Assembly: GCF_964030965.1 (NCBI RefSeq)
Contig: NZ_OZ034999.1
Location: 372,001 to 436,000 of the forward strand
DNA from: Spiroplasma endosymbiont of Amphimallon solstitiale
Lineage (GTDB): Bacteria > Bacillota_I > Bacilli_A > Mycoplasmatales > VBWQ01
Length of the DNA stretch: 64,000 nt
Direction of reading: 5' to 3'
Shown here: one piece after another, positions 38,695-50,817 of the stretch
Layout of the letters: the number at the start of each line of letters is the position of its first letter
Numbering within the stretch: position 1 is the stretch's first letter
Notes under the pieces: model-generated
The model's database searches: none
What the model was told of the DNA's origin: nothing
The model's input: only the letters and a program-made list of their open reading frames with translations
Made by a program: the position numbers and the translations under genes

Positions 38695-40797
38695 ATGGCA
38701 GAAAAATCAGGTCGAGAATATTCACTAGCAAATACTAGAAATATTGGAATTATGGCTCATATTGATGCTGGTAAAACTACAACAACAGAAAGAGTTTTAT
38801 ACCATACTGGTAAAATTCATAAAATTGGTGAGGTACATGAAGGTGCCGCAACTATGGACTGAATGGAACAAGAACAAGAACGTGGTATTACTATTACTTC
38901 AGCTGCAACAACTGCTGTTTGAAGAAATAATCGAATAAATATTATTGATACTCCGGGTCACGTTGATTTTACTGTTGAAGTTGAACGCTCATTAAGAGTT
39001 TTAGACGGAGCAGTTGCCGTATTAGACGCGCAAACTGGAGTTGAACCACAAACTGAAACTGTTTGAAATCAAGCAACTAGGTATAATGTACCAAGAATTG
39101 TTTTTGCAAATAAAATGGATAAAATTGGGGCTGACTTTGCTCATTCAATTCAAACATTAAAAGATCGTCTTGGTGCTAATGCTCATTCAATTCAATGACC
39201 AATTGGTGCAGAAGATGCTTTTGATGGAATTATTGATATAATTGAGATGAAAGCATACCATTTTGATGGTAAACCAAATGAGGATTATAAAGAAATTGCA
39301 ATTCCTGAAGAACTTAAAGATGTTATTGCAAGTAGACGTGAGGAATTATTAGAAGCACTTTCTCACTTTGATGATGATTTCTTTATGAAATATGCTGAAG
39401 GAGAAGTAACGGTTGCTGAAATTAAGACAGTAATTCGTAAAGCAACAATTGCTGCTGAGTTTTTCCCAGTATTATGTGGTAGTGCCTTTAAAAATAAAGG
39501 TGTTAAATTAATGTTAGATGCAGTTATTGATTACTTGCCTTCACCATTAGATGTACCTGCAATTAAAGGAATATTACCTGTTTCATCAAAAGAAGTAGAA
39601 CGTCATTCTAGTGATGAAGAACCTTTTTCAGCGTTGGCATTTAAGATCATGACTGACCCTTTTGTTGGAAGATTAACTTTTTTTAGAGTATATTCGGGAA
39701 CATTAGAATCTGGTAGTTATGTATTAAACTCAACTAAAGAAAAAAAAGAGCGTGTTGGTCGAATTTTACAAATGCATGCCAATAGTCGTGCCGAAATTAA
39801 AAAGGTTTATGCTGGTGACATTGCTGCTATTGTTGGCTTAAAAGATACAACTACTGGTGATACATTATGTGATGAAAAACATGAAGTTATTTTAGAAAAA
39901 ATGGTATTTCCAGAACCAGTTATTTCATTAGCGCTTGAACCTAAAACAAAAGCTGATCAAGAAAAAATGAGTTTAGGTTTACAAAAACTTGCAGAAGAAG
40001 ATCCAACATTCCGTGTTTCATCAGACAAAGAAACAGGACAGACAATTATTTCAGGAATGGGAGAACTGCATTTAGACATCTTAACTGATCGTTTAAAACG
40101 TGAATTTAAAGTAGCAACTAACATTGGAAATCCACAAGTTGCTTATCGTGAAACAATTAAAGCAGTTTGTGAGCGCGCTGAGGGTAAATATATTCATCAA
40201 TCAGGTGGTCGCGGCCAATATGGACATGTTATTATTAAATTTGAACCAAATCCAGATAAAGGATTTGAGTTTGTTGATAAAATTGTTGGTGGTAAAGTGC
40301 CACGTGAATACATTAAACCAGTACAAGAAGGATTAATTGAATCATTAGCTAATGGTTTAATTGCTGGATATCCAGTTATTGATGTTAAAGCAACATTATA
40401 TGATGGTTCATTCCACCCTGTTGACTCTTCAGAACGTGCCTTTAATATTGCAGCTTCTAAATCTTTACAAGATAATAAAGATTTATTAAAACCAGTATTA
40501 TTAGAACCAATTATGAATGTTGAAGTTATTATTCCAGATGAATATTATGGTTCTATTGTTGGTAAAATTTCTGGTAAAAGAGGTACTATTGAAGCAGATG
40601 AAATGCGTGGTAACAGTAAAGTTGTTAAAGCTAAAGTGCCTTTATCTGAAATGTTTGGTTATGCTACTGAATTACGTTCAATGACCCAAGGACGCGGAAC
40701 ATATACAATGTCTTTTTCACACTATGAAGAAGCACCAAAATCAGTTGCTGAAGCAGTTGCTGGTAAATATCAAAAAGGAAGAATTACTAAAAAATAA
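38695..40797 (+). CDS. fusA: Elongation factor G
   Basis: 700 residues behind AAAGGAGAG. Translocation GTPase: G1 AHIDAGKT, switch [12 protein letters not shown]3 DTPGHVDF, G4 NKMD. Domain IV carries [10 protein letters not shown] and the C-terminal AEMRGNSK-like motif ([14 protein letters not shown]). Many Trp are encoded by TGA. Confidence 0.98.
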
Positions 40798-40900
40798 AAT
40801 AATTTAATTGAAAGTATAATAACTTTACTTTAAAATTATCTTAGTGTTTAATTTAATTAAATAAAAATAAGTATTAATTATTTCCAAGGAGGAAACAAAA

Positions 40901-42157
40901 ATGGCAGAAAAAGAAGTAAAAAAATCAAAGCCTGTATCAACAGGCCCAAAACAAAAATTTGAACGTACAAAACCGCACGTTAATGTTGGAACAATTGGTC
41001 ACGTTGACCACGGAAAAACAACATTAACTGCTGCAATTACTAGTTATTGTTCAAAACATGAAGCAGATGGGTATAAAGGTATGTTTAAGGACTATGCTTC
41101 TATCGATGCTGCTCCAGAAGAAAAAGCACGTGGTATTACTATTAATACAGCTCACGTTGAATATGAAACACCAACTCGTCACTATGCACACGTTGACTGT
41201 CCAGGTCACGCTGACTACATTAAAAATATGATTACAGGTGCAGCTCAAATGGATGGTTCAGTGTTAGTTGTTTCTGCAACTGATGGTCCAATGCCACAAA
41301 CACGTGAACACATTCTATTGGCACGTCAAGTTGGAGTTAAAAAAATTATTGTATTCTTAAATAAGTGTGATATGGAAAGTGTAGACGATGACGTATTAGA
41401 ACTTGTTGAAATGGAAATTCGTGAATTACTAACTAAGTATGAATTTGAAGGTGATGATACACCAATTATTCGTGGTTCTGCAAGAGGAGCATTAGATGGT
41501 AAAAAAGAATGAGAAGAAAAAATTAAAGAATTATTAACAGCAATGGATGAATGAATCCCAACACCAAAAAGAGAAGTTGATAAACCAGTATTATTAGCTG
41601 TTGAAGATGTTTTCACTATTACTGGACGTGGAACAGTAGCTACTGGAAGAATTGAACGTGGAACTTTAAAAGTTAATGATGAAATTGATATTATTGGTAT
41701 TAACAAAGGTCTTAAAAAAGTTGTTGTTACTGGTATTGAAATGTTCAGAAAATTATTAGATGAAGCACAAGCTGGTGATAACGTTGGAGTATTATTACGT
41801 GGAGTTAAACGTGAAGATATTCAACGTGGACAAGTTATTGCTAAACCAGGATCAGTTACTCCACATACTAAATTTAAAGGTGAAGTTTATATTCTAACTA
41901 AAGAAGAAGGTGGACGTCATACTTCATTTAATCCAGGATATCGACCACAATTTTATTTCCGTACAACTGATGTTACAGGAAGTATGGGAGACTTTATTAA
42001 TAAAGGTGAAAAATCAGAATTAATTATGCCAGGTGATAACGTTACTATTACTGTTGAATTAATTCACCCAGTTGCCCTTGAGAAAGGTACTCAATTCTCA
42101 ATCCGTGAAGGTGGAAGAACTGTTGGTGCTGGACAAGTTACTGAAGTTATTAAATAA
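40901..42157 (+). CDS. tuf: Elongation factor Tu
   Basis: 418 residues behind AAGGAGG. The GTPase motifs are [25 protein letters not shown] and NKCD; domain 2 and 3 motifs are complete ([29 protein letters not shown]). The N-terminus carries about 17 extra, Lys-rich residues ([17 protein letters not shown]) before the usual [14 protein letters not shown] strong terminator follows. The RBS is ideally placed for this start, so the extension is probably translated. Confidence 0.97.
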
Positions 42158-42169
42158 TCACATTAAATC

Positions 42170-42210
42170 AAAAATCTTTATTCTCAAAAGAGAATAAAGA
42201 TTTTTAATTA
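42170..42210 (+). terminator. Terminator of str operon
   Basis: A perfect 16-bp hairpin (AAAAATCTTTATTCTC and complement, loop AAAA), ending in T-run. Confidence 0.92.
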
Positions 42211-42259
42211 AAAATATTTTAGTAGTAAAATTAATTTATAGAAAAGAGATGACAAATCA

Positions 42260-42907
42260 ATGCCTTATGTTAAAGAGCTGGAAAGTCTAATTTTAAATCG
42301 TAAATCAATTCGTAATTATGATCCTAGTAAAATTATTAGTGATAGTAAAATTAACGATATTCTTAACTATGTGCGTCATACCCCATCTTCATATGGTTTA
42401 GAACCATGAAAAATTTTAGTTATTAGTAATTCTAAAATTAAAGCACAATTGCAACCAATCATAAATAATCAACAACAAGTTAGTACTTGTTCACATTTAT
42501 TTATTTTATTAAGTTATAGTGGTGAAAATTTCAATACTAGTAATCAATGATTTGTTGATACTGTTATGAAAAGACGTAATTTAACAAAACCACAATACGA
42601 AATTTATAAATCAACATTTAATAATTTCTTTGATCATGACAAAAAAACACAAATAAATCATTGGGCACAATGTCAAACTTTTATTTTATTACAAAATCTT
42701 TTATTATTATTAACTGCTCATGAAATTGATAATGTTGTATTAGGTGGTTTTAATGAACAACAATTATTAACTTACTTAGAATCAAATAAGATTATTGAAC
42801 CCAATAAGTATCATGTTACAATTTTAGTGTCTGCTGGTTATGGTTATCCATCAAAAACTAAAATTATTAAAAATGAAGTTAGTGAAATCAGTACGCTTAT
42901 CAAATAA
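42260..42907 (+). CDS. Nitroreductase-family protein
   Basis: 215 residues. The N-terminal LILNRKSIRNYDPSK and the SSYGLEPWKILVIS segment are the FMN-binding signatures of the nitroreductase fold, and the C-terminal VSAGYGYPSKTK matches the usual G.P motif. Members reduce nitro compounds, quinones or flavins with NAD(P)H; the substrate is unknown. The gene stands after the tuf terminator and 22 bp before the next gene. Confidence 0.82.
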
Positions 42908-42929
42908 ATGTATTAGAAAAGGTATTGCA

Positions 42930-43727
42930 ATGGAAAAATTAAAAATAAATAACTTAGATATTGAATTAAATATTAATGTTATTGGTAAATTTTTAGATAA
43001 GATTGAATATCCAATTCTTATTTTTGATTTTGAGACTTTTCGTAATTTATTACATAAAAAAAAGAACAATTCGTATGCTCATGATTTTGAAAAAATTTTT
43101 TCAATTGCATTATTAATTATTAATAAAAAAGAAGATTTAAGTGTTAGTAATTTACAAAATAAAAAGTTACATTTGTTCGTTAAAACTGTTATTCCACAAC
43201 CAAATATTTTAAATGAAGATTTAAAACTTGTTAAACATCAGCAACAGTTTTTTAAATTTTTAACTAATAAGTTATTAAAATATAACATTAAATCTTTGAT
43301 TTTACTTGGTGCTAGAACTGAGATATTAATGCTAAAAAACTATTTGAGTTATCATAATGATGAAAGTAAATTCAAAAATAAAGTTAGTTATTTTTTTCAA
43401 AAACATAAAATTTTTGATTTATATGACATTTGAAATAATGATCAAGTTTTAAATTTACCTTTATATAAAAAAGGTTTACATCTTGATGTTGGTGCTACTA
43501 AAAAAACTTCAATACTAATTAAAAATAATAATGATTATTGTAAAATATTAAAAGAACAATTTTCATTAACAAATAATAATATTGGAAGAATTATTGATCA
43601 ATATTTTTTTAATAATATTTGTTTATTACCTAGTTTTACTACGCAAGTAGCAAATCATAATCAAAATGATGTTTTAATTGGCGCTGCAATCTTATCATTA
43701 CTTTATACTTTTTGTGATAAATATTAA
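42930..43727 (+). CDS. DEDD-exonuclease-like protein
   Basis: 265 residues. YPILIFDFETFRNLL contains the D-x-E of DEDD-type 3'-5' exonucleases (as in DUF2779-type proteins). Later, LLGARTEILMLKNYL and KIFDLYDIW could provide the second motif, and HNQNDVLIGAAILSLLYTF the last Asp. The substrate is unknown. Assignment is by motif only. Confidence 0.6.
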
Positions 43728-43733
43728 GAAAAT

Positions 43734-43768
43734 AAAAAATATTAATTATTTAAATTAATATTTTTTAT
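43734..43768. terminator. Bidirectional terminator
   Basis: AAAAAATATTAATT and AATTAATATTTTTT form a hairpin with a 4-nt loop between convergent genes. Confidence 0.75.
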
Positions 43769-43782
43769 TACATTTTATTTTT

Positions 43783-44237
43783 TTAGTTCAAATTTTTTGG
43801 TATTTGTGAATTATATATTGTTGTATTTGTTGATAAAGACATTAAATTATTAATTTCATTAACATTTAATCTTGTTTCACTATTTGAACTTACATCTTGA
43901 GTTTCTAAATTATCATTATTATTTGTTAATTTAAGTAAATTTTGAAATTGTTCTTCAAGTTCTGTTTTAGATTGACTAATTAAATAAGTATTTTCAAACA
44001 CTGATTTTTTGCAAGGATATCAATATCCATCTTCATCTCAAATTAAAACATCTTCTTTAGTATATTGTACTTCTTTTTTAGTACCATTTGGACCCCAAGG
44101 TAGTGATAATTCTCCACTTTTATTATCTTTATTAAGATTAACTATTTTTATTTTAGAATCGGGATTTGCTCAAGCTTCCCCCTTACTTATATTATTAATA
44201 ACTGGAATATAAGTAGTTTTAAATTTTTTTTGGTTAA
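43783..44237 (-). pseudogene. C-terminal part of an unknown protein cut by IS5
   Basis: On the minus strand an open frame of 151 codons runs from the IS5 fragment to the stop at 43783. It includes KTTYIPVINNISKGEAWANP, LPWGPNGTKKEVQYT, VLIWDEDGYWYPCKKS and an Asn/Ser-rich tail. No start codon of its own is expected, because IS5/IS30 at 44238 removed the 5' part. Family unknown; the second Trp codon uses TGG. Confidence 0.55.
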
Positions 44238-44439
44238 GAACCTGTTTAGAATCTTTTCGAAAATAATGTAAAATGATTATATATTTTAAAATAAGAGGTA
44301 TATATGCATAAAAATTATCCAAGTCATGTCACCAAAGAACAATTTGAGAACATAAAATCAATTTTAGAAAATAGCAAAAAGAAAACAAAACCAAGAAGTT
44401 TAGATTTATATGAAGTATTTTGTGCAATTTTATATGTAT
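44238..44439 (+). mobile_element. IS5-family left-end fragment (202 bp)
   Basis: Identical to the first 202 bp of the IS5 copies, including the start of the transposase (MHKNYPSHVTKEQF). It is cut where IS30 begins, and no IS5 sequence continues on the other side of IS30. Confidence 0.88.
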
Positions 44440-44524
44440 CCTGAATTGTAAAATTAAAAAGGACACTTATATAAAAATTAAATTGTGTTAATTCTATAAT
44501 TAAGAAAAGAAAGGAATTAGCACA

Positions 44525-45640
44525 ATGTATAAGTATCTGACTATTGAATCAATAATAGCAATAAAAGAATATAAAAGTTATGGATTTTCGATTCGTAAAA
44601 TAGCAAAAGCCATTGATTATAGTAAATCAACTGTACATAGAGTTTGTAGATTATTAAATCAAAACTTATTACCATTAGAAATATTGAATAAAATTCAAAA
44701 AAATAAACAAAATGCAGGTAGAAAATTAATAATTTTAACTTTAATAGAAATTAATACTATTAATCATTTGTTAATTACTAAAAATTATGCTCTTGATATA
44801 ATTGCTAATTTTTTAAAGGAAAATAAAATAAAAAGTATTTCAACAAAAACTTTATATAACATGTTTAAAACAAATCGAATGGGTTTTGATGAAAATAACT
44901 TATTGAGAAAAGGAAAAAATAAACCTCACAAACAAAAAGAAACTAGGGGCAGAATTAATAATTGTAAGTCTATTCATGAAAGAAATTTAATCATTCCTAA
45001 TATTAAAAATATAGAAGAATTTTTTAATTATGTAGAAAAGTATGGATGACCAAAAATTATTCATCAATTTACACTTAAAATATTATTTTTAATTAAAAAT
45101 TTGTTAAAAGTAACATTATTTAGTGTAAAAATTCTCTAAAAATAACACTTTATCATGTATCATTACTTTTCTACAAAATTAAAGGAAGAATTTGGTCATT
45201 TAGAGGGTGATACTATCATTGGTAAAGATCATAAAAGTTCTATTATTACTTTAGCTGATATATGATCAAAAACCACAATTCCTTTAGCAACTAAAAATAA
45301 TAAATCAGAAAATATTACAAAAAGTATAATAAAATTTATTTCAAAGTTACAAAAAGGAACAGTTAAAACTATTACTTTTGATCGTGGTAAAGAATTTAGT
45401 AAATGAAAATTAATCGAAAAAAATTGTAATGTTAAGATTTATTTTGCAGATCCTGGTAAACCTTGTCAAAGAGGTTTAAATGAAAATAATAATGGTATTT
45501 TAAGAAGATATTTACCAAAATCTACAGATCTATCTTCATATAAACAAAAAGATTTAAATACTATAGCATTTCAAATTAATTCTACACCCAGAAAATCACT
45601 ATCTTATAAAAGACCAATAGATTTAATACAATTATTTTAA
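44525..45640 (+). pseudogene. IS30 transposase interrupted by MITE
   Basis: Intact but for the MITE at the GAAGAATT site, here in the orientation opposite to that in copies 5 and 10. With TGA as Trp, translation enters the MITE for about 37 codons before TAA. Confidence 0.93.
45022..45184. mobile_element. 163-bp MITE, copy 11 (in IS30)
   Basis: Complete; duplication GAAGAATT at 45014-45021 and 45185-45192. Confidence 0.95.
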
Positions 45641-45809
45641 AAAACTGTCCCATTTATATTTACAATTCAGGTTTTTTAAAAATATTTTTGTAATTAAATT
45701 ATTATATATAATTGTAAATTTATGAGTAAAAGTAGCAATATTATAAATTAAAATAATAATTTTATGATTTACTAACACCCAAACTAATACCTAATATAAG
45801 GTGTACTTA

Positions 45810-45818
45810 TGCTATAAT
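45810..45818 (+). promoter_or_regulatory. Extended -10 promoter
   Basis: TGCTATAAT (extended -10 TG-n-TATAAT) lies 58 bp before the NAD(P)-binding protein gene, with no clear -35 box. Confidence 0.5.
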
Positions 45819-45875
45819 TACTATAGTATATTGTTGACTCTTCGTTAAAATTAAGTTTGAAAAGGAGTACTAACT

Positions 45876-46526
45876 ATGAAAATTGGAATTATTGGAGCAT
45901 CAGGAAAATCAGGACTTGCCTTAACTAAAGAAGCTTTAAAACAGGGATATCAAGTTGTTGCCATTACTAGAAATCCTATTAAAATGCCAATTCTTAATAA
46001 TGATAATCGATTGACCATTAAAAAAGCTGATCTTACTAATAAAAGTAGTATTAAAGCGGTTGTTAATGATGTTAATATTTTAATTAGTGCTTACGGCCCT
46101 ACTATTGATAATCCCCAAAATATTCATCAGCAAGTTGCTAAAAACTTAATTACTATCATGCATGAATGTCAAAATATTAAAAGGTTATTAATTGTTGGTG
46201 GTGCTGGTAGTTTGTTAGATGATAAGAATGAAATATTAGTAGAAACAAGTGCATTTCCTGAAGCATGAAAAGAGCATGCACAACAACAAGTTCAAGCATT
46301 AGCTACTTATCGTAGCAGTGACATTAATTGAACATATTTCAGCCCTTCTTTATACTATGACCCAGAATTATCAACTTTAGGTAAATTTAAAATTGGTAAC
46401 AATCACTTAATTGTTAATAAAGAAGGAAAAAGTGAAATTAGTTATGGTGATGCTGCAATTGCTATTATTAATGAGATTAAAGAAAAAAAATTTATTAAAA
46501 AACGTTTTACAGCGGGTTATAATTAA
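45876..46526 (+). CDS. NAD(P)-binding (atypical SDR) protein
   Basis: 216 residues behind AAAGGAG. The N-terminal MKIGIIGASGKSGLALTKEAL is a Rossmann GxxGxxG motif, followed by VVAITRNP, and LIVGGAGSLLD later. This matches NmrA/YwnB-like NADH-flavin reductase or putative NAD(P)H-binding proteins. Substrate unknown. The gene lies 27 bp before an aldo/keto reductase gene, so the two may form a redox pair. Confidence 0.82.
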
Positions 46527-46553
46527 TATTTTGTTTGAAAGGATATTAGACAA

Positions 46554-47428
46554 ATGGTAAAACTTACAAAAGAACAAATTTTACAAAAAACGATAACTCT
46601 AAATAATGGTGTCAAAATTCCTCAATTTGGATTAGGGACATATTTAATGGTTGATAGTAAATCTATTTATAATTCAGTAATTTGTGCTTTGCAAAATGGT
46701 TATCGTCATATTGATACTGCAGAATATTATAAAAACGAGGAGATAATTGGTAATGCAATTAAAGATTTTTTAGCAGAAAATCCAGAAGTTAGAAGGGAAG
46801 ATTTATTTATTACTTCTAAAATTTGAAATGACAATCATGAATATGAACTTACTAAAGATGTTTTGCGTGGTATCCTGACTCGTTTAAAACTAGATTATTT
46901 AGATTTATGTTTAATTCATTGACCAACTAAACAAAGTTTTGAATGTTGAAGAGCCTTAGAAGAATTTTATGAATATGGTAAAGTTAGGGCAATTGGTGTT
47001 TCAAATTTTAATAGTTCACAATTGAAAGATTTTTTAAAAAAAATAAAAATAAAACCAGCAATTAATCAAATTGAAACACATCCTGGTTTTAATCAAAAAA
47101 ACACAATAGATTTTGTTACGAGAATAATATTGCTGTTACTTCATGAAGAACAATGCTAGGTGGTAGAGCAGATGAAATACCATTATTACAAGAATTAGCA
47201 AATAAATACAAGGTTACTACTAGTCACATTGCTTTAAGATGAGCTTGACAATTGGGTCAAGTAGTTATTCCTAAATCAACTAATCCAGAGCGAATTATTA
47301 GTAATCCCGATATTGGGGGTTTTGAACTAACAGGAGAAGAAATGTTAAAAATTCAAAAATTACCACAAACTGCTTTAGGGCCACAATCTAATGATAAAAA
47401 ATTTTGAAAAGGAATTATGATAGATTAA
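46554..47428 (+). pseudogene. Aldo/keto reductase, single-base frameshift
   Basis: AKR signatures: VKIPQFGLGTY, GYRHIDTAEYYKNEE, DLCLIHWPTK, GKVRAIGVSNFN and, after the frameshift, VVIPKSTNPERIISN. The catalytic Asp, Tyr, Lys and His are all in the first part. At 47110-47115 (GATTTTGTTACG) one T appears to be missing: the expected DFCYENNIAVTSWRTMLGG is read only in the next frame. Length is 3n+2. It would be about 291 residues if corrected. A homopolymer sequencing error is possible. Confidence 0.83.
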
Positions 47429-47452
47429 ATTTAAAAAGGGGGTTAAATAATT

Positions 47453-50116
47453 GTGATTTGAAATGATACAACTAAGGAATTAGCAAAAAAATTAAATACT
47501 AATTTTGTTACAGGTTTAACTGAAGAAGCTGCAGCTCAATTGCTAATAGAAACAGGACCTAATCAATTACCAGTTACGAAAAAAAAGCCAATTTGAAAAA
47601 TAGTTTTAGCACATTTTATTGAACCATTTGTTTTAGTATTAATTGCATTAGCAATTATTGCTACTGTTATTGGTCAATGACAAGAAGCATTAGTTGTTTT
47701 TTTAATTGTAATTGTTGATGCTACTTTGGCTACTTATCAAGAAGTAAAAGCTGCAGCTTCTTTGGACTCTTTAAAGAAATTAGTTTCTTCACAAGCACTA
47801 GTAATTCGTAATGGTAATAAATACGATATTGATGCTAAAGATTTAGTGGTAGGTGATTTGGTTTATTTGGATGCGGGAATGTTTGTACCTGCTGATCTGC
47901 GTATTATTCAGTCTTATAATTTACGTACTAATGAATCACTTTTAACTGGTGAATCAACCTTAATTAGTAAAACTACTGAAGCATTAACTGAAGAAAAATT
48001 ATCAATTGGTGAAAGAACTAATCTTGCTTTTATGTCTACTTCTATTGCGACAGGTAGTGGTCTTGGTTTAGTTTATGCAACAGCAAAAACTTCTGAAATT
48101 GGAAAAATAACTAAGTTATTACAAGAAGAAAAAGAACCTAAATCACCATTAACGCGACAAATGTCTTTTTTAATTAGAATAATTTCAGTTTTTGCTTTAT
48201 TATTAGGTTTAGCTATGTTTTTACTACAATTTTTCTTAATTAAAGTACCTGCTATTAATGCTTTAATTTTTGGAATTGCTTTAACAATAGCAGTAATACC
48301 TGAAGGTTTGCAAGTTATTGTTACCGTTTCATTATCACTGGGAAGTTCAAGAATGGCAAAAAAACATGCTATTGTTAAACATTTACCTGCTGTTGAAACA
48401 TTAGGTCAAGTTGACATTATTTGTTCTGATAAAACTGGAACTTTAACACAAAATAAAATGACTGTTAAAAAATATTATTTAACAAAATCAGTTAATGATA
48501 GTAATGACTTTAAAAAGAAAACTAAGCAAGAACAATTATTTTTAGATTGTTTAGTACTATGTAATAATAGTGAAGTTAGTAAAAATAAAACTATTGGTGA
48601 TCCAACAGAAGCAGCACTTATTAATTGATCAGAAACATTAAAGTTTCCAACAAAGGCACTTAGTGATAAACATACTCGAGTTCATGAAATACCTTTTGAT
48701 TCCAATCGTAAATTAATGTCAACAATTAATGAATACGATAAAGAAACTTATGTTTTTGTTAAAGGTGCGGTTGATAATATGATTAATATTTGTACTCATG
48801 CGCTTATTAATAACGAAAGGGTAGTATTAACTGCACAAATTAAAAAAGAAATAATTGCAAGTATGGAAGAAATGTCAAATTCAGCATTACGTGTTTTAGG
48901 AGCAAGTTATAAAACTGTTAATAATACGAAAGATTATAGTAATATTAGTGAAATTGAAAGTAATTTAACTTTTTTAGGATTAGTTGGAATGATTGATCCG
49001 CCAAGAAACGAAGTTAAAGATTCTTTAGTTAAAACTAAAAAAGCAGGTATTGATACAATTATGATTACTGGTGATCATTTAAATACTGCTGTTGCTATTG
49101 GTCAAGAATTAGGTTTGATTGAAAATAAAACACAAGCACTTAGTGGTAATACGATTGATGATATTCCAGAAGAATCATTTAATGCTAATATTAATCAATA
49201 TCGAGTTTTTGCTCGTGTTTCTCCTGAACATAAAGTTAAGATTGTTAAAGCATTACAGAGTCATAATAAGGTTGTTTCGATGACTGGTGATGGTGTTAAT
49301 GATGCTCCTAGTTTAAAAGCGGCAGATATTGGAGTAGCGATGGGTATTACGGGAACCGATGTTGCTAAAGAATCTTCACAAATAATATTAACTGATGATA
49401 ATTTTGCTACTATTGTTGATGCTATTGAAGAAGGGCGCAATATTTACAGTAAAATTAAAAGAATTGTTATTTTTATTTTAATTACTAATATGGCCCAAGT
49501 ATTTTCAATTGTTATTGGTGCTATTTTTGGATGAAATGAATTATTACAACCAATTCAAATTTTATGAATTAATTTAATTGTTGAATCTGTTATTGCAATT
49601 CCAATGTCAATGGGACCTAATAACCCTGATTTAATGCTTAGAAAACCAACAAAACGGAATGATAGAATTCTTACTGGTAGTTGAGGATTTATTGGTATTG
49701 TTAGTATAATATTAAGTACCTTGTTACTATTAGCTTTTCATTTTTTACCTCAAATTTTACATGAAAATAATAGTGAAGGTTTTGTTTTTGTTTTTGTTAT
49801 AATGACTAATGCTCCTGTTTTTTATGCATTTTCTTTTGTTTCAGGTGCTAATACAAGTATTTTTAATAAGATTACTTGAAAAAATAAATATATTTGAGTT
49901 GCGGCGATTAGTGCTTTTGCTATTAATACTTTTATTATTTTTACACCTGTTGTTAGCAATGCTTTTGGTATTGGTGCTGGTTTTCGTGCAGTTGATTGAT
50001 TACTTTGTATTGCTTTATCAACAATACCAATGTGATTATTAGAAATGTATAAAGGAATTAGACTTTTAGTTAATAAATTAATTAAAAAAGAACAAAATAA
50101 AGTAAAAGTTAAATAA
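47453..50116 (+). CDS. P-type cation ATPase (Ca2+-type, P2)
   Basis: 887 residues from GTG 47453, with AAAAAGGGGG upstream. P-type ATPases pump cations using a phospho-Asp. The N-terminal cation-ATPase domain precedes the membrane part; the actuator is LLTGES; M4 has AVIPEGL, the type II (Ca2+/H+-like) ion site; the phosphorylation site is CSDKTGTLTQNKM; the nucleotide domain includes FVKGAVDN; the hinge is MTGDGVNDAPSLKAADIG. About ten membrane segments. Probably exports Ca2+; the ion is inferred from PEGL. Confidence 0.9.
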
Positions 50117-50136
50117 TATAGAATGGAAAATTAATA

Positions 50137-50658
50137 ATGAGAATTATTCCCTATGAATTATTTAGTTATACACCAGATATGAGTTTAACTGCATTACGTA
50201 AGGAATTACTAATGTATGATCATTGTTTAAATAAAAAAATTACAAATATGGCAATGCAACCATTTTTAGATTTGGAACGCAACTACTTTAATTTACTTTT
50301 ATGTAAATGAGAATTAGAAATGCAAAAACGAAATCATTATGTTAATTCATTATTTAAATGTTATACTAAATACAATGATTTTGAATTTGTTGCAACTCCT
50401 GATTTTTTAATTATTGAATGTTGCATACAATGAGATTTAAAAGGTTTTCAGCCATATAAATGTAATTTAAACTGATTTGAAATTATGATGATGACAATTA
50501 AAAATAAGGATAAAATAAATAAAGATTTTTATGAACAACTTTCTTTGTGGTATAAAGAAATGTTTATGAAAATTAATAACAATGGTTCTTTTAAACCTAA
50601 GAAATTAAATATGAATATTGTTTTTGAAAAAATAAATAATTTTTTATTGGAAGTGTAA
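50137..50658 (+). CDS. Hypothetical protein, 173 aa
   Basis: 173 residues, start 20 bp after the ATPase stop. The first part (MRIIPYELFSYTPDMSLTAL... LLMYDHCLN) loosely recalls a small family annotated as pyrimidine-dimer DNA glycosylase (MRLW-Y-L-PYLP pattern). The similarity is weak and the C-terminus differs. No membrane segment. I regard the function as unknown. Confidence 0.6.
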
Positions 50659-50817
50659 TTTAAGTTATATTTTTAATTTCTTTGATTTTCTCGTTTATCT
50701 CCATTAACTAAAGAATATTATTTATTATTAAAAGTAATTGAGTTTAATTTGAAATTAATTAGTTTATATCATCCTTCGCCATAGATAGCAAAAGTAGTTT
50801 TACCTTATCAAGTATAT

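Larger units (their letters stand above)
44440..45671 (+). mobile_element. IS30-family element, copy 8, carrying one MITE
   Basis: 1232 bp = 1061 + 171. Flanks TAT and TTT differ, so no target duplication; the IS5 lacks its remainder on the right, which suggests a deletion between IS copies. Confidence 0.95.

Noticed and set aside
41051-41706. Minus-strand frames inside tuf (65 and 126 residues)
   Set aside because: Antisense shadows of a highly conserved coding gene.
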